Source: Listeria grayi DSM 20601 (GTDB lineage Bacteria > Bacillota > Bacilli > Lactobacillales > Listeriaceae). From it: a DNA stretch of 64,000 nucleotides. Location: NCBI RefSeq assembly GCF_000148995.1, contig NZ_GL538352.1, positions 1,257,178 to 1,321,177 of the forward strand, written 5' to 3'. The notes under the pieces are model-generated. The model was not told where the DNA came from, searched no databases, and worked only from the letters and a program-made list of their open reading frames with translations. Each line of letters begins with the position of its first letter. Within the stretch, counting starts at the first letter, position 1. A program made the position numbers and the translations under genes. This document shows positions 34,673-44,668 of the stretch, in pieces.

Positions 34673-35119
34673 TTATTCTTCTGTTACATGGACGTCAAGT
34701 GTCGCACTTACTTCATGATGCAATTTGATTTCAACTTTTGTATGTCCTAAACTACGGATCGCATCCGGCAAGTCGATTTTACGTTTGTCGACTTTGATCC
34801 CCTGTGATTTTTGCAATTCTTGTGCGATTTGTTTTGAAGTGATGGAGCCGAATAATCTGCCGCCTTCACCAGATTTTGCTTTCAATTCGACTGTTAAGTT
34901 CTCGATTTTTTCTTTCAATGCTTTCGCTTCTTCTAATTCTTCTGCTGCTAGTTTTTCTTCTTTCTTCTTCTGAGCTTGTAAAGCGCTAAGTGTTGTATTG
35001 TTTGCTTCTGCGGCATAACCGTTTTTAATAAGATAGTTTTGTGCATAACCATCTGCAACATTTTTCACTTCGCCTTTTTTACCTTTACCTTTTACATCTT
35101 GTAAGAAAATAACTTTCAT
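34673..35119 (-). CDS. rplI: 50S ribosomal protein L9
   Basis: 148 residues from the ATG at 35119 (GGAAAGGGGAAAG upstream). Typical L9: N-terminal beta domain [20 protein letters not shown], long connecting helix (about 41-75), and C-terminal domain with [17 protein letters not shown]. It binds 23S rRNA domain V and helps hold the reading frame. It begins 2 bases after the gdpP stop, so translation is coupled. Confidence 0.97.
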   Translation of the reverse strand: MKVIFLQDVKGKGKKGEVKNVADGYAQNYLIKNGYAAEANNTTLSALQAQKKKEEKLAAEELEEAKALKEKIENLTVELKAKSGEGGRLFGSITSKQIAQELQKSQGIKVDKRKIDLPDAIRSLGHTKVEIKLHHEVSATLDVHVTEE

Positions 35120-35120
35120 T

Positions 35121-37094
35121 TTATCTTTCCCCTTTCCAGTAAGCATCTATGGCTTCTTTCAATTGTTCTTCTGCTTCTGCGATCGTGATATCACTGATCT
35201 GGGTAGCTGCATTGGACAAATGTCCGCCGCCGCCTAGTTTTTCCATAATTATTTGGACATTGATATCTCCGAGCGATCTTGCACTGATGCCTATTCGGCC
35301 ATCTGCTCGCAAGGTGATAACAAAGGATGCCTCAACGCCTTCCATGGATAGCATCGTATCTGCAGCCTGTGCAGCGATGACAGTTCCATAAACTTCTTCT
35401 TCCTCACCTTTAGCGATCGCCATGCCATCATGATAGATCTCTAGCGACTCTACTAATCTGCTTCGCTGCGTGAAGGTGGCGATGTCCTCTTTTAGAAATT
35501 GTTGCACTAACACGGTATCAGCACCTAATGAGCGTAAATAACTTGCTGCATCGAAGGTTCTTGAACCTGTTCGCAAGGTGAAATTTTTTGTATCGACAAC
35601 GATCCCGGATAATAAAGCCGTTGCCTCGATCTTTCCTACTTGTTCTAGATCCGGCTGGTATTCAAATAGCTCCGTAATGAGCTCTGCAGTCGACGAAGCA
35701 TATGGCTCGATATAAACGAGCACCGGGCTTTCTACAAACTCCTCTGAGCGTCTGTGGTGGTCCACAACGACAACATGGTTGGCAGCCTCTAATAATTCTG
35801 GACTGATCACCATCGAAGGTTTATGTGTATCGACAACGACAAGCAGACTTTTATCCGTCATCGCATCTTTCGCTGTTTGCGGGGAGACGATGTTTTGGAT
35901 CACATTCGGATATTTCTCGATCTCGCTCATCAGCCGTTCCACATCAGGACTTAATTTATCGGGCTCCACGATCACATAACCTTTGCGTTCGTTCATTTCT
36001 GCGATCCGCATGACGCCTAGACTAGAACCGATGACATCCATATCAGGATATTGATGACCCATTACGAAAACCTGATCGCTTTGCGTAATCAATTCTTGCA
36101 ATGCTTGCGAGATCACTCGCGCTCTGACACGGGTACGTTTCTCCATTGGGTTCGTTTTCCCACCGTAAAAGCGTACTTCCCCCCCAGATTGTTTGATGAC
36201 GACCTGATCCCCACCTCGTCCTAAAGCTAGATCTAAGCTGGACTGAGCAAGTTCTGCAAGCTCAATCAAGTCTTCTTCATTATACCCTATTCCAATACTA
36301 AGTGTTAACGGAATATTTTGTTTAAAAGTGCGCTCCCTGATCCGATCCAAGATCCGGAATTTTTCTTCTTCCAACTTCTTCAACATACCTTCATTTAAGA
36401 AAGCCATAAACCGATCCGTTGAAATACGCTTCAAATAGATCCGGTGTTCTCGTGCCCAATTCGTCAGCATCGAGGTCACCAAATTATTTAACGCACTACG
36501 TCTTCGATCATCCATGCCTTGTGCCCACTCATCATAATTATCCAAGAAGATGATCGCATAAACCGATTTTTCATCTTCATATTTTTTCTTGATTTCATAA
36601 TAAGCCGTGCGGTCATATAAGTATAATACCTTTTCTTTATGCTTCACAATAATATCAAAACGGTATTCTTTCCACGTGATCGATACGATCCCTTGTTCTT
36701 CTGTCTGCTGGATCGCCTCTACAAATTCAGGCCCCACCTCTTCGATAGGCTCCCCGATCAATTCCATTCTGTCAAAATATTTCTCCATAAACGGATTGAC
36801 CCATTCGATCTTGAGCGAATCATCATAGAGCAGGATCCCCATCGGCATGTCAATAAGTGCCGCTTCCTCACTCCGCTTGATTCGATACGAGAGATTGGTA
36901 ACATACATGTGTATATCTTTATCCAGCCGCCACTCGAAATAAAAAATCATTATTCCCAGCAGTATCCCCACTACGACAGTAATTAAAGCTAGCCACCAAG
37001 CAAAAAAGGCAGTTATTATAGCTAATGCGATCATACCCGCGGCTAAACCGTAAATCGGATACATCCACATTCTTTTTTCAAAGTAACTTTTCAT
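35121..37094 (-). CDS. gdpP: Cyclic-di-AMP phosphodiesterase GdpP (PdeA)
   Basis: About 657 residues from the ATG at 37094, which matches the family N-terminus ([16 protein letters not shown]); an upstream in-frame ATG at 37151 falls in the likely promoter. Two membrane helices (about 12-55), a PAS-like domain, a degenerate GGDEF domain ([13 protein letters not shown]) and a DHH/DHHA1 phosphodiesterase with [23 protein letters not shown] and [10 protein letters not shown]. It hydrolyses c-di-AMP to pApA and so affects osmotic and wall homeostasis. The ribosome-binding GGGGAG is rather far (12 bases). Confidence 0.95.
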   Translation of the reverse strand: MKSYFEKRMWMYPIYGLAAGMIALAIITAFFAWWLALITVVVGILLGIMIFYFEWRLDKDIHMYVTNLSYRIKRSEEAALIDMPMGILLYDDSLKIEWVNPFMEKYFDRMELIGEPIEEVGPEFVEAIQQTEEQGIVSITWKEYRFDIIVKHKEKVLYLYDRTAYYEIKKKYEDEKSVYAIIFLDNYDEWAQGMDDRRRSALNNLVTSMLTNWAREHRIYLKRISTDRFMAFLNEGMLKKLEEEKFRILDRIRERTFKQNIPLTLSIGIGYNEEDLIELAELAQSSLDLALGRGGDQVVIKQSGGEVRFYGGKTNPMEKRTRVRARVISQALQELITQSDQVFVMGHQYPDMDVIGSSLGVMRIAEMNERKGYVIVEPDKLSPDVERLMSEIEKYPNVIQNIVSPQTAKDAMTDKSLLVVVDTHKPSMVISPELLEAANHVVVVDHHRRSEEFVESPVLVYIEPYASSTAELITELFEYQPDLEQVGKIEATALLSGIVVDTKNFTLRTGSRTFDAASYLRSLGADTVLVQQFLKEDIATFTQRSRLVESLEIYHDGMAIAKGEEEEVYGTVIAAQAADTMLSMEGVEASFVITLRADGRIGISARSLGDINVQIIMEKLGGGGHLSNAATQISDITIAEAEEQLKEAIDAYWKGER

Positions 37095-37251
37095 TTTCTT
37101 GTTCAGCTCCCCAAATAAAGCAATCCTCAAACTACCGATAGCTCTTTCCATCTATATAATAATACCATAGCGTGGAAACGATAGAAAACTTTCCGAAAAA
37201 TGCTTTGATATACGGATTTTAACATAATCCCCAGATTCTGCAAGTAAATGC

Positions 37252-37277
37252 AAAATAAAAAGCGGCTGGGCGCCACT
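37252..37277 (-). terminator. Terminator of the agr operon
   Basis: AGTGGC/GCCGCT stem (37272-37277 with 37261-37266, one G-U pair) followed on the minus strand by TTTTTATTTT, abutting the agrA stop. Confidence 0.7.
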
Positions 37278-38012
37278 TTAAAAGGAAAGACTCTTTATCT
37301 GCTTTGTCGAGACATAACAATTTTCGCCGTTGATCATCTTGAGAACCCCATTCGACTTGTCCATCTCATGAATATTCTTTTTATTTACAATGAAAGAACG
37401 GTGACATCGGTAAAATGTGTCGTCCAGCATTTTTTCAATATTCTTCAATTTCCCATAAAACTCGATCTGTCTGTTTTTGCCATGTAAAATGACTTTATGC
37501 GCAGTTGGAGAAGTCTCAAAGAACAAAATATCATCAAATCGCTCGCGAATCACTTTCTTATCAGAGATCTGCAGCGTGAAGACCGCGCCCGCTTCTGGCT
37601 TCACATTGACACGTTCTTCCGCTTTCGCCAAGCAGTCATACACCCGTTTCTCCATTTCATTGAAGTCGTCTTTGATAATATAATCGAGCGCCTCCACTTT
37701 ATAAGTGAAAGTCATGTAACTAAGTTCCGCATGCGTGGTAATAAAAATGATAAATCCACGTGGATCATGCTCGCGAATCTTTTGTGCCAATTGAAATCCA
37801 TTCATTTCCGGCTGCTGCAGATCAATATCTAGAAAATAAAGGCCCATCTCATTTGTCTCTGCCGCCTTCAATTCATCAATCACTTCAAAAGGGTTTCCCG
37901 TAGAAAGTTTCACTTGCATGTCTAGCCGCTGCGACTTGATATACTGATTGATATACCCTGTCACTCTCTTCCGCTGCATCGAACTATCTTCGCAAATAAA
38001 AACCGATAACAT
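37278..38012 (-). CDS. agrA: Response regulator AgrA
   Basis: 244 residues from the ATG at 38012 (AGAGG at 6 bases; an ATG two codons earlier touches it). A receiver domain with FICEDS acidic residues and the phospho-acceptor Asp in YFLDIDLQ precedes a LytTR DNA-binding domain (DDILFFETSPTAHKVILHGKNRQIEFYGKLKNIEKM ... FYRCHRSFIVN). Phosphorylated AgrA activates the agr promoter. Last gene of agrBDCA. Confidence 0.95.
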   Translation of the reverse strand: MLSVFICEDSSMQRKRVTGYINQYIKSQRLDMQVKLSTGNPFEVIDELKAAETNEMGLYFLDIDLQQPEMNGFQLAQKIREHDPRGFIIFITTHAELSYMTFTYKVEALDYIIKDDFNEMEKRVYDCLAKAEERVNVKPEAGAVFTLQISDKKVIRERFDDILFFETSPTAHKVILHGKNRQIEFYGKLKNIEKMLDDTFYRCHRSFIVNKKNIHEMDKSNGVLKMINGENCYVSTKQIKSLSF

Positions 38013-38028
38013 ATCCATCCTCTTTTCT

Positions 38029-39325
38029 TTAAATAATTTCTAATTCTTGAATAAATTCTCTTTCTGTTATCCGCGTATCTAGCGTTACATTCGAGTAGCC
38101 CTGTATCACTTCCCGTAAAGTGGACAAGCCTAAACCTCGATTGGTGCCTTTTGTAGAAAAGCCTTCTTCAAACATTTTATAGATTGGCGGGATCTCCGCC
38201 GGTAAACTATTAGCAAAAGCAATGACCGTCGATTCTTCCTGCTTCACGACTGCCACACGAATAAATGGCTTTTCACATAACAACGCCGCTTCCACAGCAT
38301 TATCCAATAAAATACCCACCGTCTTACATAGATCGATCATATCCATATTGATCTTTTCGATCGGCTCTACTACTTCAATGATCGCATCTACTTTCAATTC
38401 TTGCGCCCGAATCAATTTAACCGCCACTAATCCTTTCAGCTCGACTACATGAATGTTTTGGAGCAGAGAGATTTTATAGTTGTTCGATTCGATCGCTTTA
38501 TTTAAAGGAACAATATTATTTTCAAAATAACGTTTCAATCCGGCCATGTCATCATTATCGATATAACCAACTAAAGAAGATAAGATATTGATGTAATCAT
38601 GTCTAAAAAACACGCATATCTTTGTGTAATACTTCTAATGTTTCTACATATTCTTGCAATTGCTCCATCTGTTGTTTTTGATTCTGCATCTGGATTTCCC
38701 GTGTCGCAACACGCAAGATAATGGTTACGATAACGGCTAAGACCAATACATAGCCAGTAAATAATAATGTATTGCTTTGTAAAACCCGCGTACTGAAACC
38801 TGCCATCGAACCGGCATAAATATTGACGTAAAAAGCTATAACCGTAATTACTATGATAGTAAAGAGGATGTAGCCATATTTTCTATATTCAATAAACCGC
38901 TCCAAGCGGAAATGATTTAGCAACTTCCTTATCAACAAGGCAAGCCCGATAACGATCAAGAACATAACTAGCGAATAGATAAGACGCGAAAAAAGACTAG
39001 AAGAAGCTTTTTGAAAGTCCAATCCGCTCATTTCGATCAATACTAAATTTGTTATAGAATCACTCACGACCAATAAAATGACTGTTAAAAGTGCAATCGA
39101 TATTGAGTAAATAACTCGTCTATTCTTGATAAAAAGCGAAATAGCAAGGATCAGCGCTAATAAAAATGTCGCCCAGTACTTAATAAGCCCAAATAGAGGG
39201 AGCGCACATAAAGCCAAAACTAAGGTGCCTGCTCCCTCTAATTTGTTATATTTACTATTTGCTAGAATTTGAACTCCAAAAAACATTGCCAAAATTTGGA
39301 TCGTTCCAACTAAAATACCTAACAT
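38029..39325 (-). pseudogene. agrC: agrC sensor kinase split by a +1 frameshift in a T6 run
   Basis: The ATG at 39325 (GGAGG upstream) opens a 240-residue frame with about six membrane helices ending ETLEVLHKDMRVF-stop. The adjoining frame continues FRHDYINILSSLVGYIDNDD to the kinase end (GILLDNAVEAA; GLGLSTLREVI) at 38029. Removing one T from the six-T run at 38605-38610 restores MRVFRHDYINIL, the exact AgrC H-box with its phosphorylated His. So the gene is complete apart from one inserted base. A sequencing or assembly error, real inactivation, or a +1 slip at TTT-TAG are all possible. Confidence 0.9.
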
Positions 39326-39400
39326 AATCTTCCTCCATATGATCTATGTAAGCTAGTTCATTTTAGTCTATTTTAGCACGTTTGTTCGTAAAAAAATACT

Positions 39401-39559
39401 TTATTTTTCCGCTTTCTTTTGTGCTTTTAAAACCATAGGACTTTTCGGTTCATACGCAAACATAGAACATGCCTTTGAAGAAGATGAATCTGCTACTTTG
39501 ATAGATTGTCTCTCGATGCTTTTCGCCAACATTTTTCCGACTTTATTCATAGCTTTCAT
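39401..39559 (-). CDS. agrD: AgrD autoinducing peptide precursor
   Basis: 52 residues. The ATG at 39559 follows AGGAGG and lies inside the last codons of agrB. An amphipathic N-terminal leader (MKAMNKVGKMLAKSIERQS) is followed by VADSSSSKA, the peptide core CSMFA, and the charged recognition tail YEPKSPMVLKAQKKAEK. The L. monocytogenes precursor has CFMFV at this place and YEPKSP after it, so the mature signal is probably a CSMFA thiolactone (or one residue longer). AgrB processes it. Confidence 0.9.
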   Translation of the reverse strand: MKAMNKVGKMLAKSIERQSIKVADSSSSKACSMFAYEPKSPMVLKAQKKAEK

Positions 39560-40157
39560 AATTATGATACCTCCTATTTAAAATTTTATAAACTAGCGGA
39601 TTGATACTTACGACCTGATACAAGGCCCCTAACATGATTAGAACTTTCATCTCAGCAATTGGAACGAGTAGTGCTATTCCCGTTAATAGCAGCGTACACA
39701 CCATTGCTTTTCTTTTTAATTTTTTACGATTGTCTTTCCCGATCAAGGGAAGACTCTCTGTATCTGCTGGAGCGAAAAAAAAGACATTGAGCAAAACAAA
39801 AATAAATACACCTAAAACTATCCAATTATTCAAAAGCAGCCCTTTTGCAAAATAAGGAATCAAATCGAACATGCTGACACTCACTACCGTACAGACCCAG
39901 CTTTTAGTAGCATGAAGGCCAAAAGAATATCTTCTGATCATCAAGTAAGCTAGATGTACTGTAATCGTTTGCCATACTATCCCCAGCAATAACGCTACTC
40001 CATAAACAGCAATGAATTTCATTGCGTTAATTAGAATAATTTCTAAACCGTATTTAACTTTCAAATATCCTTCTTCATCATCTGCCCAGCGTTCTTTTGT
40101 TATTATTTTCTCTGCCAGTCTAGCTGATAAAGGAACGTTTGGAGAATAATTGCTCAA
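39543..40157 (-). CDS. agrB: AgrB peptide-processing membrane protease
   Basis: 204 residues starting at TTG, with GGAGGTG upstream. Several membrane helices; catalytic pair His82 and Cys89 in RRYSFGLHATKSWVC; the APADTESLPLIGK segment is typical of Listeria AgrB. It cleaves AgrD and forms the thiolactone ring of the autoinducer. First gene of agrBDCA; overlaps agrD by 17 bases. Confidence 0.95.
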   Translation of the reverse strand: MSNYSPNVPLSARLAEKIITKERWADDEEGYLKVKYGLEIILINAMKFIAVYGVALLLGIVWQTITVHLAYLMIRRYSFGLHATKSWVCTVVSVSMFDLIPYFAKGLLLNNWIVLGVFIFVLLNVFFFAPADTESLPLIGKDNRKKLKRKAMVCTLLLTGIALLVPIAEMKVLIMLGALYQVVSINPLVYKILNRRYHNYESYE

Positions 40158-40266
40158 TTATTTCACCTCCACTTTATAGTTTACAATGTATTTTGAGAAA
40201 AGGAATATATTTATCCTAAAAGCCTCTATTTTTGTCTTAAACAGCGTAAAAAATTACATTACGAGC

Positions 40267-40286
40267 ATTTTCTGTATACAGAAAAT
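40267..40286. promoter_or_regulatory. 20-bp perfect palindrome in the agr upstream region
   Basis: ATTTTCTGTATACAGAAAAT lies about 110 bases before agrB. It may be an operator for a dimeric regulator. It does not resemble the paired direct repeats expected for AgrA, so the binder is unknown. Confidence 0.6.
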
Positions 40287-40337
40287 CCGAAAATTGGGTA
40301 TAAAGTCCTAAAAACATCATTCGCAGTTCATAAAAAA

Positions 40338-40370
40338 ACACCTTTATTACTACAATAGTAACAAAGGTGT
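40338..40370 (-). terminator. Terminator of the rpsF-ssb-rpsR operon
   Basis: 14-bp stem with a single mismatch (40338-40351 with 40357-40370) followed on the minus strand by TTTTTTT, 11 bases after the rpsR stop. Confidence 0.85.
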
Positions 40371-40380
40371 CGGTGTTTGA

Positions 40381-40620
40381 TTATTTTTCTTCTGCGACAA
40401 ATGGTAATAATGCCATTTGACGAGAACGTTTAATAGCAACAGTAAGTTTACGTTGGTATTTTGCGCTTGTACCAGTTACACGACGAGGTAAGATTTTACC
40501 ACGTTCGGAAACGAATTTTTTAAGCAATTCAACGTCTTTGTAATCGATATGTGTAATACCATTAGCAGTAAAGTAACATACCTTTTTACGACGACGTCCG
40601 CCTCTGCGTCCTCCAGCCAT
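40381..40620 (-). CDS. rpsR: 30S ribosomal protein S18
   Basis: 79 residues with the Arg/Lys-rich N-terminus ([21 protein letters not shown]) and the S18 core [48 protein letters not shown]. It binds next to S6 on the 16S platform. Cys at position 15 (KKVCYF) belongs to the zinc-ligand region of some S18 proteins. It ends the rpsF-ssb-rpsR operon. Confidence 0.97.
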   Translation of the reverse strand: MAGGRRGGRRRKKVCYFTANGITHIDYKDVELLKKFVSERGKILPRRVTGTSAKYQRKLTVAIKRSRQMALLPFVAEEK

Positions 40621-40646
40621 TCTTTTCTCCTCCTATCATTTACCTT

Positions 40647-41138
40647 TTAGAACGGTAGATCGTCATCTGAAATGTCGATCGGTTTACCATCATTTGCAAA
40701 AGGATCATTATTAGTCGTTTGATAACTTTGAGATTGCTGCTGATTCTGATTAAAACCATTGTTTGCAGGCGCCTGGTTATAGCTATTATTATTATTGTCT
40801 TGATGTTGACCCGAATTATTTCTTGGTTCTAAGAATTGAACGCTTTCTGCAACGATTTCCGTTACATAAACACGTTTTCCATCTTGACCCTCATAATTAC
40901 GAGTTTGAACACGGCCGTCCACACCTGCTAAGCTGCCTTTTTTAAGGTAATTAGCTACGTTTTCAGCTGGTTTTCTCCAAACCACACAATTAATAAAATC
41001 CGCTTCACGTTCCCCTTGTTGATTAGTAAATGTTCGATTTACCGCCAATGTGAATGTTGCAACAGCTACACCACTTGGAGTATAGCGTAATTCTGGGTCT
41101 TTCGTTAAACGTCCTACAAGCACTACACGATTCATCAT
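40647..41138 (-). CDS. ssb: Single-stranded DNA-binding protein
   Basis: 163 residues from the ATG at 41138 (AGGAGG 10 bases upstream). An OB-fold ([21 protein letters not shown] ... [32 protein letters not shown]) is followed by an Asn/Gln/Ser-rich linker and the acidic tip DISDDDLPF that recruits replication and repair partners. Tetrameric ssDNA binding is expected. Confidence 0.97.
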   Translation of the reverse strand: MMNRVVLVGRLTKDPELRYTPSGVAVATFTLAVNRTFTNQQGEREADFINCVVWRKPAENVANYLKKGSLAGVDGRVQTRNYEGQDGKRVYVTEIVAESVQFLEPRNNSGQHQDNNNNSYNQAPANNGFNQNQQQSQSYQTTNNDPFANDGKPIDISDDDLPF

Positions 41139-41194
41139 GCAGAACCAACCTCCTCTCATTTTATAAATCAAGGACTCTATTCCTTGAAAATTGC

Positions 41195-41488
41195 TTACGC
41201 TTCTTCTTTGATTACGATATGACGAATGATGTCGCCGGAAATTTTAGCTAAACGGTCAAATTCGTTGATAGAATTTGCATTTTCAGCGTTCAATTTCACG
41301 ATGTGATAAAAACCGTCGTTGAAATCATTGATTTCGTACGCTAAACGACGTTTACCCCATTCTTTTGATTCGATGATCTCCGCGCCATCATGTCCCAAAA
41401 TGCCATCAAAACGTTCTACTAACGCTTTCTTTTCATCTTCTTCAATGTTTGGTCGGATAATGTACATAACTTCGTACTTTTTAGCCAT
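41195..41488 (-). CDS. rpsF: 30S ribosomal protein S6
   Basis: 97 residues ([23 protein letters not shown] ... [31 protein letters not shown]), a standard S6. It forms a heterodimer with S18 and may autoregulate through the leader. AAGGAGGTG precedes the ATG. First gene of the operon. Confidence 0.97.
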   Translation of the reverse strand: MAKKYEVMYIIRPNIEEDEKKALVERFDGILGHDGAEIIESKEWGKRRLAYEINDFNDGFYHIVKLNAENANSINEFDRLAKISGDIIRHIVIKEEA

Positions 41489-41625
41489 CTACTCTACACC
41501 TCCTTATGGTCTTAAACGGCTCTGATATAAGCATACTACTTATATCCTCTTGACGAGAACGAGCAAGGAATAATTTATAATTACTCACAATAAATGATTA
41601 TACCATAATAGCTGCCTTCCAGCAA
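41489..41625 (-). promoter_or_regulatory. rpsF promoter and possible S6:S18 leader
   Basis: TTGCTG (41620-41625), 17-base spacer and TATAAT (41597-41602, extended by TATGG) on the minus strand. The leader of about 95 bases holds a GATATAAG/CTTATATC hairpin followed by GAGCCGTTTAAG; a CCG bulge beside a hairpin is the hallmark of the S6:S18 binding RNA, but I could not confirm the full fold. Confidence 0.55.
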
Positions 41626-41729
41626 GCCTATCTTGGTCGTCATTTCGTTGTAGAAACACTATAACACACCTTTTTAGCCATTTCTATCAAAAGTACGAAA
41701 ATCGTTTTTTAAAGCTGCTTTCGTGTTTT

Positions 41730-42953
41730 TCAGACTGGATCTCGCAGGATTGGAAGGGTCATACATCTTGGACCCCCACGGCCGCGTGACAGTTCGGAAC
41801 TCGGTATCTCATTGACTACAATGCCATGTTCTCTCAGCGCCTTGTTAGAGAGGACATTGCGGTCATAGGTGACCACTTCGCCAGGAGCGATCGCAAGTGT
41901 ATTAGCACCGTCATTCCACTGCTCTCTGGCAGCATCGATCTCTTCCCCATTCCCGCAATAAATAAAATCGATTTCTGGCTGTTCCAAAACCCGTTTCAAT
42001 ACGGCTTTGAAATCGTCATGACGTTCGATCTGCAAATCTTCTCCGTCTTTTGTCAGCTCGATTTCATAGATATGTAATTGCTTGTTTTTTATCAGTCCTG
42101 GGTGAATCACAAACTGGTTGACGCTTACCATCGTAAAAACAGTATCCAGATGCATAAATGCTCTCGTTGTTGGTATTTCTACCGCTAAAATCTTTTCAAA
42201 TCCAGAATGGCCTCGTAATAGACGACTAGCCAAGTTCTCGATCGCACGTGCATCGGTACGTTCGGAGATCCCGATCGCCAGTACTTTTTCCGATAAAACT
42301 AATTCATCCCCACCTTCGATTGAAAACGAATTATTGCGATTCAGCCAGATCGGAATCTGTTCTTTTTGAAATTCTGGATGGTAACGCATGATATATTCCA
42401 TAAAAACCGACTCTCTACGTCTCGCCGGCTGATGCATTTTATTGATGGTGATACCTTTGCCGACGACTGCCGCAAAATCGCGAGTAAAATAAAGGTTCGG
42501 CATTGGATTTAGCAAAAATGGATATGGGTCTGTAAGCATATCGGATAATTGCTTTTTGCGGCCGGGCACCTCTTCCCTTCGGACACCGGCAGTTATTTTT
42601 TCAATCATCGTTTGCGGATCTTGTCCATTCAAATAAGCTTTCAATTCAGCAGCTTCTGGTCCCACTTGTTCTGATTCAATCAAAAATGTGTCCAGAAATG
42701 TTTCTCGGACTGCTTTTTCTTGAAGTGCATCAGCCAGCAGCTGTTCCAGATATAATACCTCGACCTCTTTTGAGCGCAGTAGATCTATAAAGGCATCGTG
42801 TTCCTTTTGCATAATGTCTAAAAATGGGATGTCATCAAATAATAAACCTTGTAAATACTTTGGCGTTAAATTTTCTAATTCTCTACTTGGACGTTTTAAA
42901 ATCACTCGCTTTAAGCGCCCTACTTCTGAAGTTACTTGTAAATTAGTGTTCAT
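41730..42953 (-). CDS. arcA: Arginine deiminase
   Basis: 407 residues from the ATG at 42953 (GGAGGGGGAT upstream). It hydrolyses arginine to citrulline and ammonia. Active-site pieces are present: FTRDFAAVVG, the IEGGDEL motif, FMHLDTVFTMV with the catalytic His, and the Cys nucleophile in GRGGPRCMTLPILRDP. No arcB, arcC or arcD gene is next to it in this window, as also in L. monocytogenes where arcA is separate. It may help acid tolerance. Confidence 0.95.
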   Translation of the reverse strand: MNTNLQVTSEVGRLKRVILKRPSRELENLTPKYLQGLLFDDIPFLDIMQKEHDAFIDLLRSKEVEVLYLEQLLADALQEKAVRETFLDTFLIESEQVGPEAAELKAYLNGQDPQTMIEKITAGVRREEVPGRKKQLSDMLTDPYPFLLNPMPNLYFTRDFAAVVGKGITINKMHQPARRRESVFMEYIMRYHPEFQKEQIPIWLNRNNSFSIEGGDELVLSEKVLAIGISERTDARAIENLASRLLRGHSGFEKILAVEIPTTRAFMHLDTVFTMVSVNQFVIHPGLIKNKQLHIYEIELTKDGEDLQIERHDDFKAVLKRVLEQPEIDFIYCGNGEEIDAAREQWNDGANTLAIAPGEVVTYDRNVLSNKALREHGIVVNEIPSSELSRGRGGPRCMTLPILRDPV

Positions 42954-43136
42954 AAAATCCCCCTCCATAAACAAGTTATACCCTATTCTCTCATAAATTA
43001 TAGACAAACAAACGTTTGAACTCTCCAAATAAAAGCAATATAACACTAAAGGACACTTTTAGGATATCGATTGACAAGTCGTCTTTGGGTGTGAAAAACT
43101 GAAGGGGCGAACACGAATAAGAAAGGAGTTACTATT

Positions 43137-44630
43137 ATGACACAAGTCTACATGCTTATTGGTTCGATCAAAGAGAATAGAGCCGGCATCGCCAACGCCA
43201 TGTATTACCGGAGCACGCATTTCTATAATGAAGGAATCCGCGCCGACATCGTGACGTTAGATTACAATCCCAACTACGCAACGATCATTAAAAATATTAA
43301 AGCTGCGAATAAGATGGATTCCCGGACCCAAATGCTTAATTTATTCACGTTTTTTGATGATGAGTCGTTAAAATATTTAAATCCGACTGATTCATCCTAC
43401 AAACTCGCCAATAGATTAGCCGCCCTAGAAACATTTAAAAAAACACAAAAAAAAGAAGGCACATTTAAATATATCTCACCTTCAGATAACAACATTTGGC
43501 ATATAGTCAAATATAATGCAGATAATAACGTAAATTACATGGATACTTTCCAAGAAGGAGAACGAAAAGAACGCGCCATTTATCGCCAAGGAAAAATCAA
43601 ATGTGTCCGTTCTTTTCGCACAGATGGCTCAAAAAAGTCCGAAACGATCTTTAACAGCGAGGAAGAACCTTATTTAGAACGGATATTTGATGAAGAAGAA
43701 AAACCGACCACTCATATGTTGCTCGGCGTCCATAAAGAATTTTCGACATTCGATGATCTCTGTATTCATTTTCTTGAGCAGCTGATCGAGGACAAATCAA
43801 GTAATGTTTTGCTATGTGATGGTCCGAAAGTATTTCCCAAGATTCTTCAAACGAACCATACGAAAATCAAAAAATATGCTTACATCCATACGAACCACTT
43901 TCGACAGCCTTACTGTCCGGGCGCTAAAATCAAAGCCGCATTGTTGTATATCTTCAAACACGCGGATGCCTTGGACGGGATTATTGTAATGACCGAAAAA
44001 CAGAAACAGCATATTGTAGATGAATTTCATCTTAAAAATGTCTATGTTATTCCCAATTTCCTAGTCGTTGATAAGAAACGGATCTCTCACCGCAAAACGA
44101 ATGATATCGTTATTTTTTCGCGAATTGTAAAGATGAAAGGGATCCAAAATGCCATCAAAGCTTTTGCGATCGTCTGTGAAAAAAATCCGGCGGCTCGTTT
44201 GATCATTTATGGAAAAGGCGACTACGAAGCAGAACTCCGCACGTTGATCTCTGAGAAAAATTTATCTAACAATGTCTTCATGATGGGCTATGCCAACGAT
44301 ATCAAAGAAGTCTTAAAGAATAAGATCGCTTCTCTCTCCACCTCTGAATATGAGGCATTCGGCTTAAGTATCGCCGAGTCGATCAGTTACGGCGTGCCAG
44401 TTATCTCTTTTGATATCAACTATGGTCCGTCTGATATTATCAGCGACGGTGAAACAGGCTTTCTTATTGAGAGCGGAAATGTAGAAGCATTGGCGAATAA
44501 GATATTGTATGCACTTGATCATAAAAAAGAAATGCGGAAAATGGGTAAAAGAGCGCAGCAAGCACTGAGCGAGCAATTTCCGCCTGAGAGATTACTGCGG
44601 TTATGGAAGGATTTGTTTGCAACAGCATAA
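43137..44630 (+). CDS. GT4-family glycosyltransferase (TagE/poly-polyol-phosphate glucosyltransferase-like)
   Basis: 497 residues. The C-terminal GT-B half carries the GT4 signature: VIFSRIVKMKGIQNAIKAFAIV, LIIYGKGDYEAEL, and the E-x7-E motif EAFGLSIAE with SYGVPVISFDINYGPSDII. The longer N-terminal half, including a beta-rich segment of about 100-190, resembles TagE/TarM enzymes that glucosylate wall teichoic acid, or Gtf1-like protein glycosyltransferases. The acceptor is therefore uncertain. GAAAGGAG precedes the ATG. Single-gene unit on the lagging strand. Confidence 0.8.
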   Translation: MTQVYMLIGSIKENRAGIANAMYYRSTHFYNEGIRADIVTLDYNPNYATIIKNIKAANKMDSRTQMLNLFTFFDDESLKYLNPTDSSYKLANRLAALETFKKTQKKEGTFKYISPSDNNIWHIVKYNADNNVNYMDTFQEGERKERAIYRQGKIKCVRSFRTDGSKKSETIFNSEEEPYLERIFDEEEKPTTHMLLGVHKEFSTFDDLCIHFLEQLIEDKSSNVLLCDGPKVFPKILQTNHTKIKKYAYIHTNHFRQPYCPGAKIKAALLYIFKHADALDGIIVMTEKQKQHIVDEFHLKNVYVIPNFLVVDKKRISHRKTNDIVIFSRIVKMKGIQNAIKAFAIVCEKNPAARLIIYGKGDYEAELRTLISEKNLSNNVFMMGYANDIKEVLKNKIASLSTSEYEAFGLSIAESISYGVPVISFDINYGPSDIISDGETGFLIESGNVEALANKILYALDHKKEMRKMGKRAQQALSEQFPPERLLRLWKDLFATA

Positions 44631-44635
44631 AAAGA

Positions 44636-44668
44636 ACGGACAAGTTGATTACTTGTCCGTCTTTTTTT
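44636..44668. terminator. Bidirectional terminator
   Basis: ACGGACAAGT/ACTTGTCCGT stem (44636-44645 with 44651-44660) followed by an eight-T run; overlaps the end of the convergent DedA gene. Confidence 0.85.

Noticed and set aside
36670-36685. TTCCACGTGATCG as a further parS site
   Set aside because: Only the CACGTG centre matches; the arms GTTT/AAAC are absent.
36607-36986. Plus-strand ORFs opposite gdpP
   Set aside because: No ribosome-binding site; gdpP domains are complete in the minus frame.
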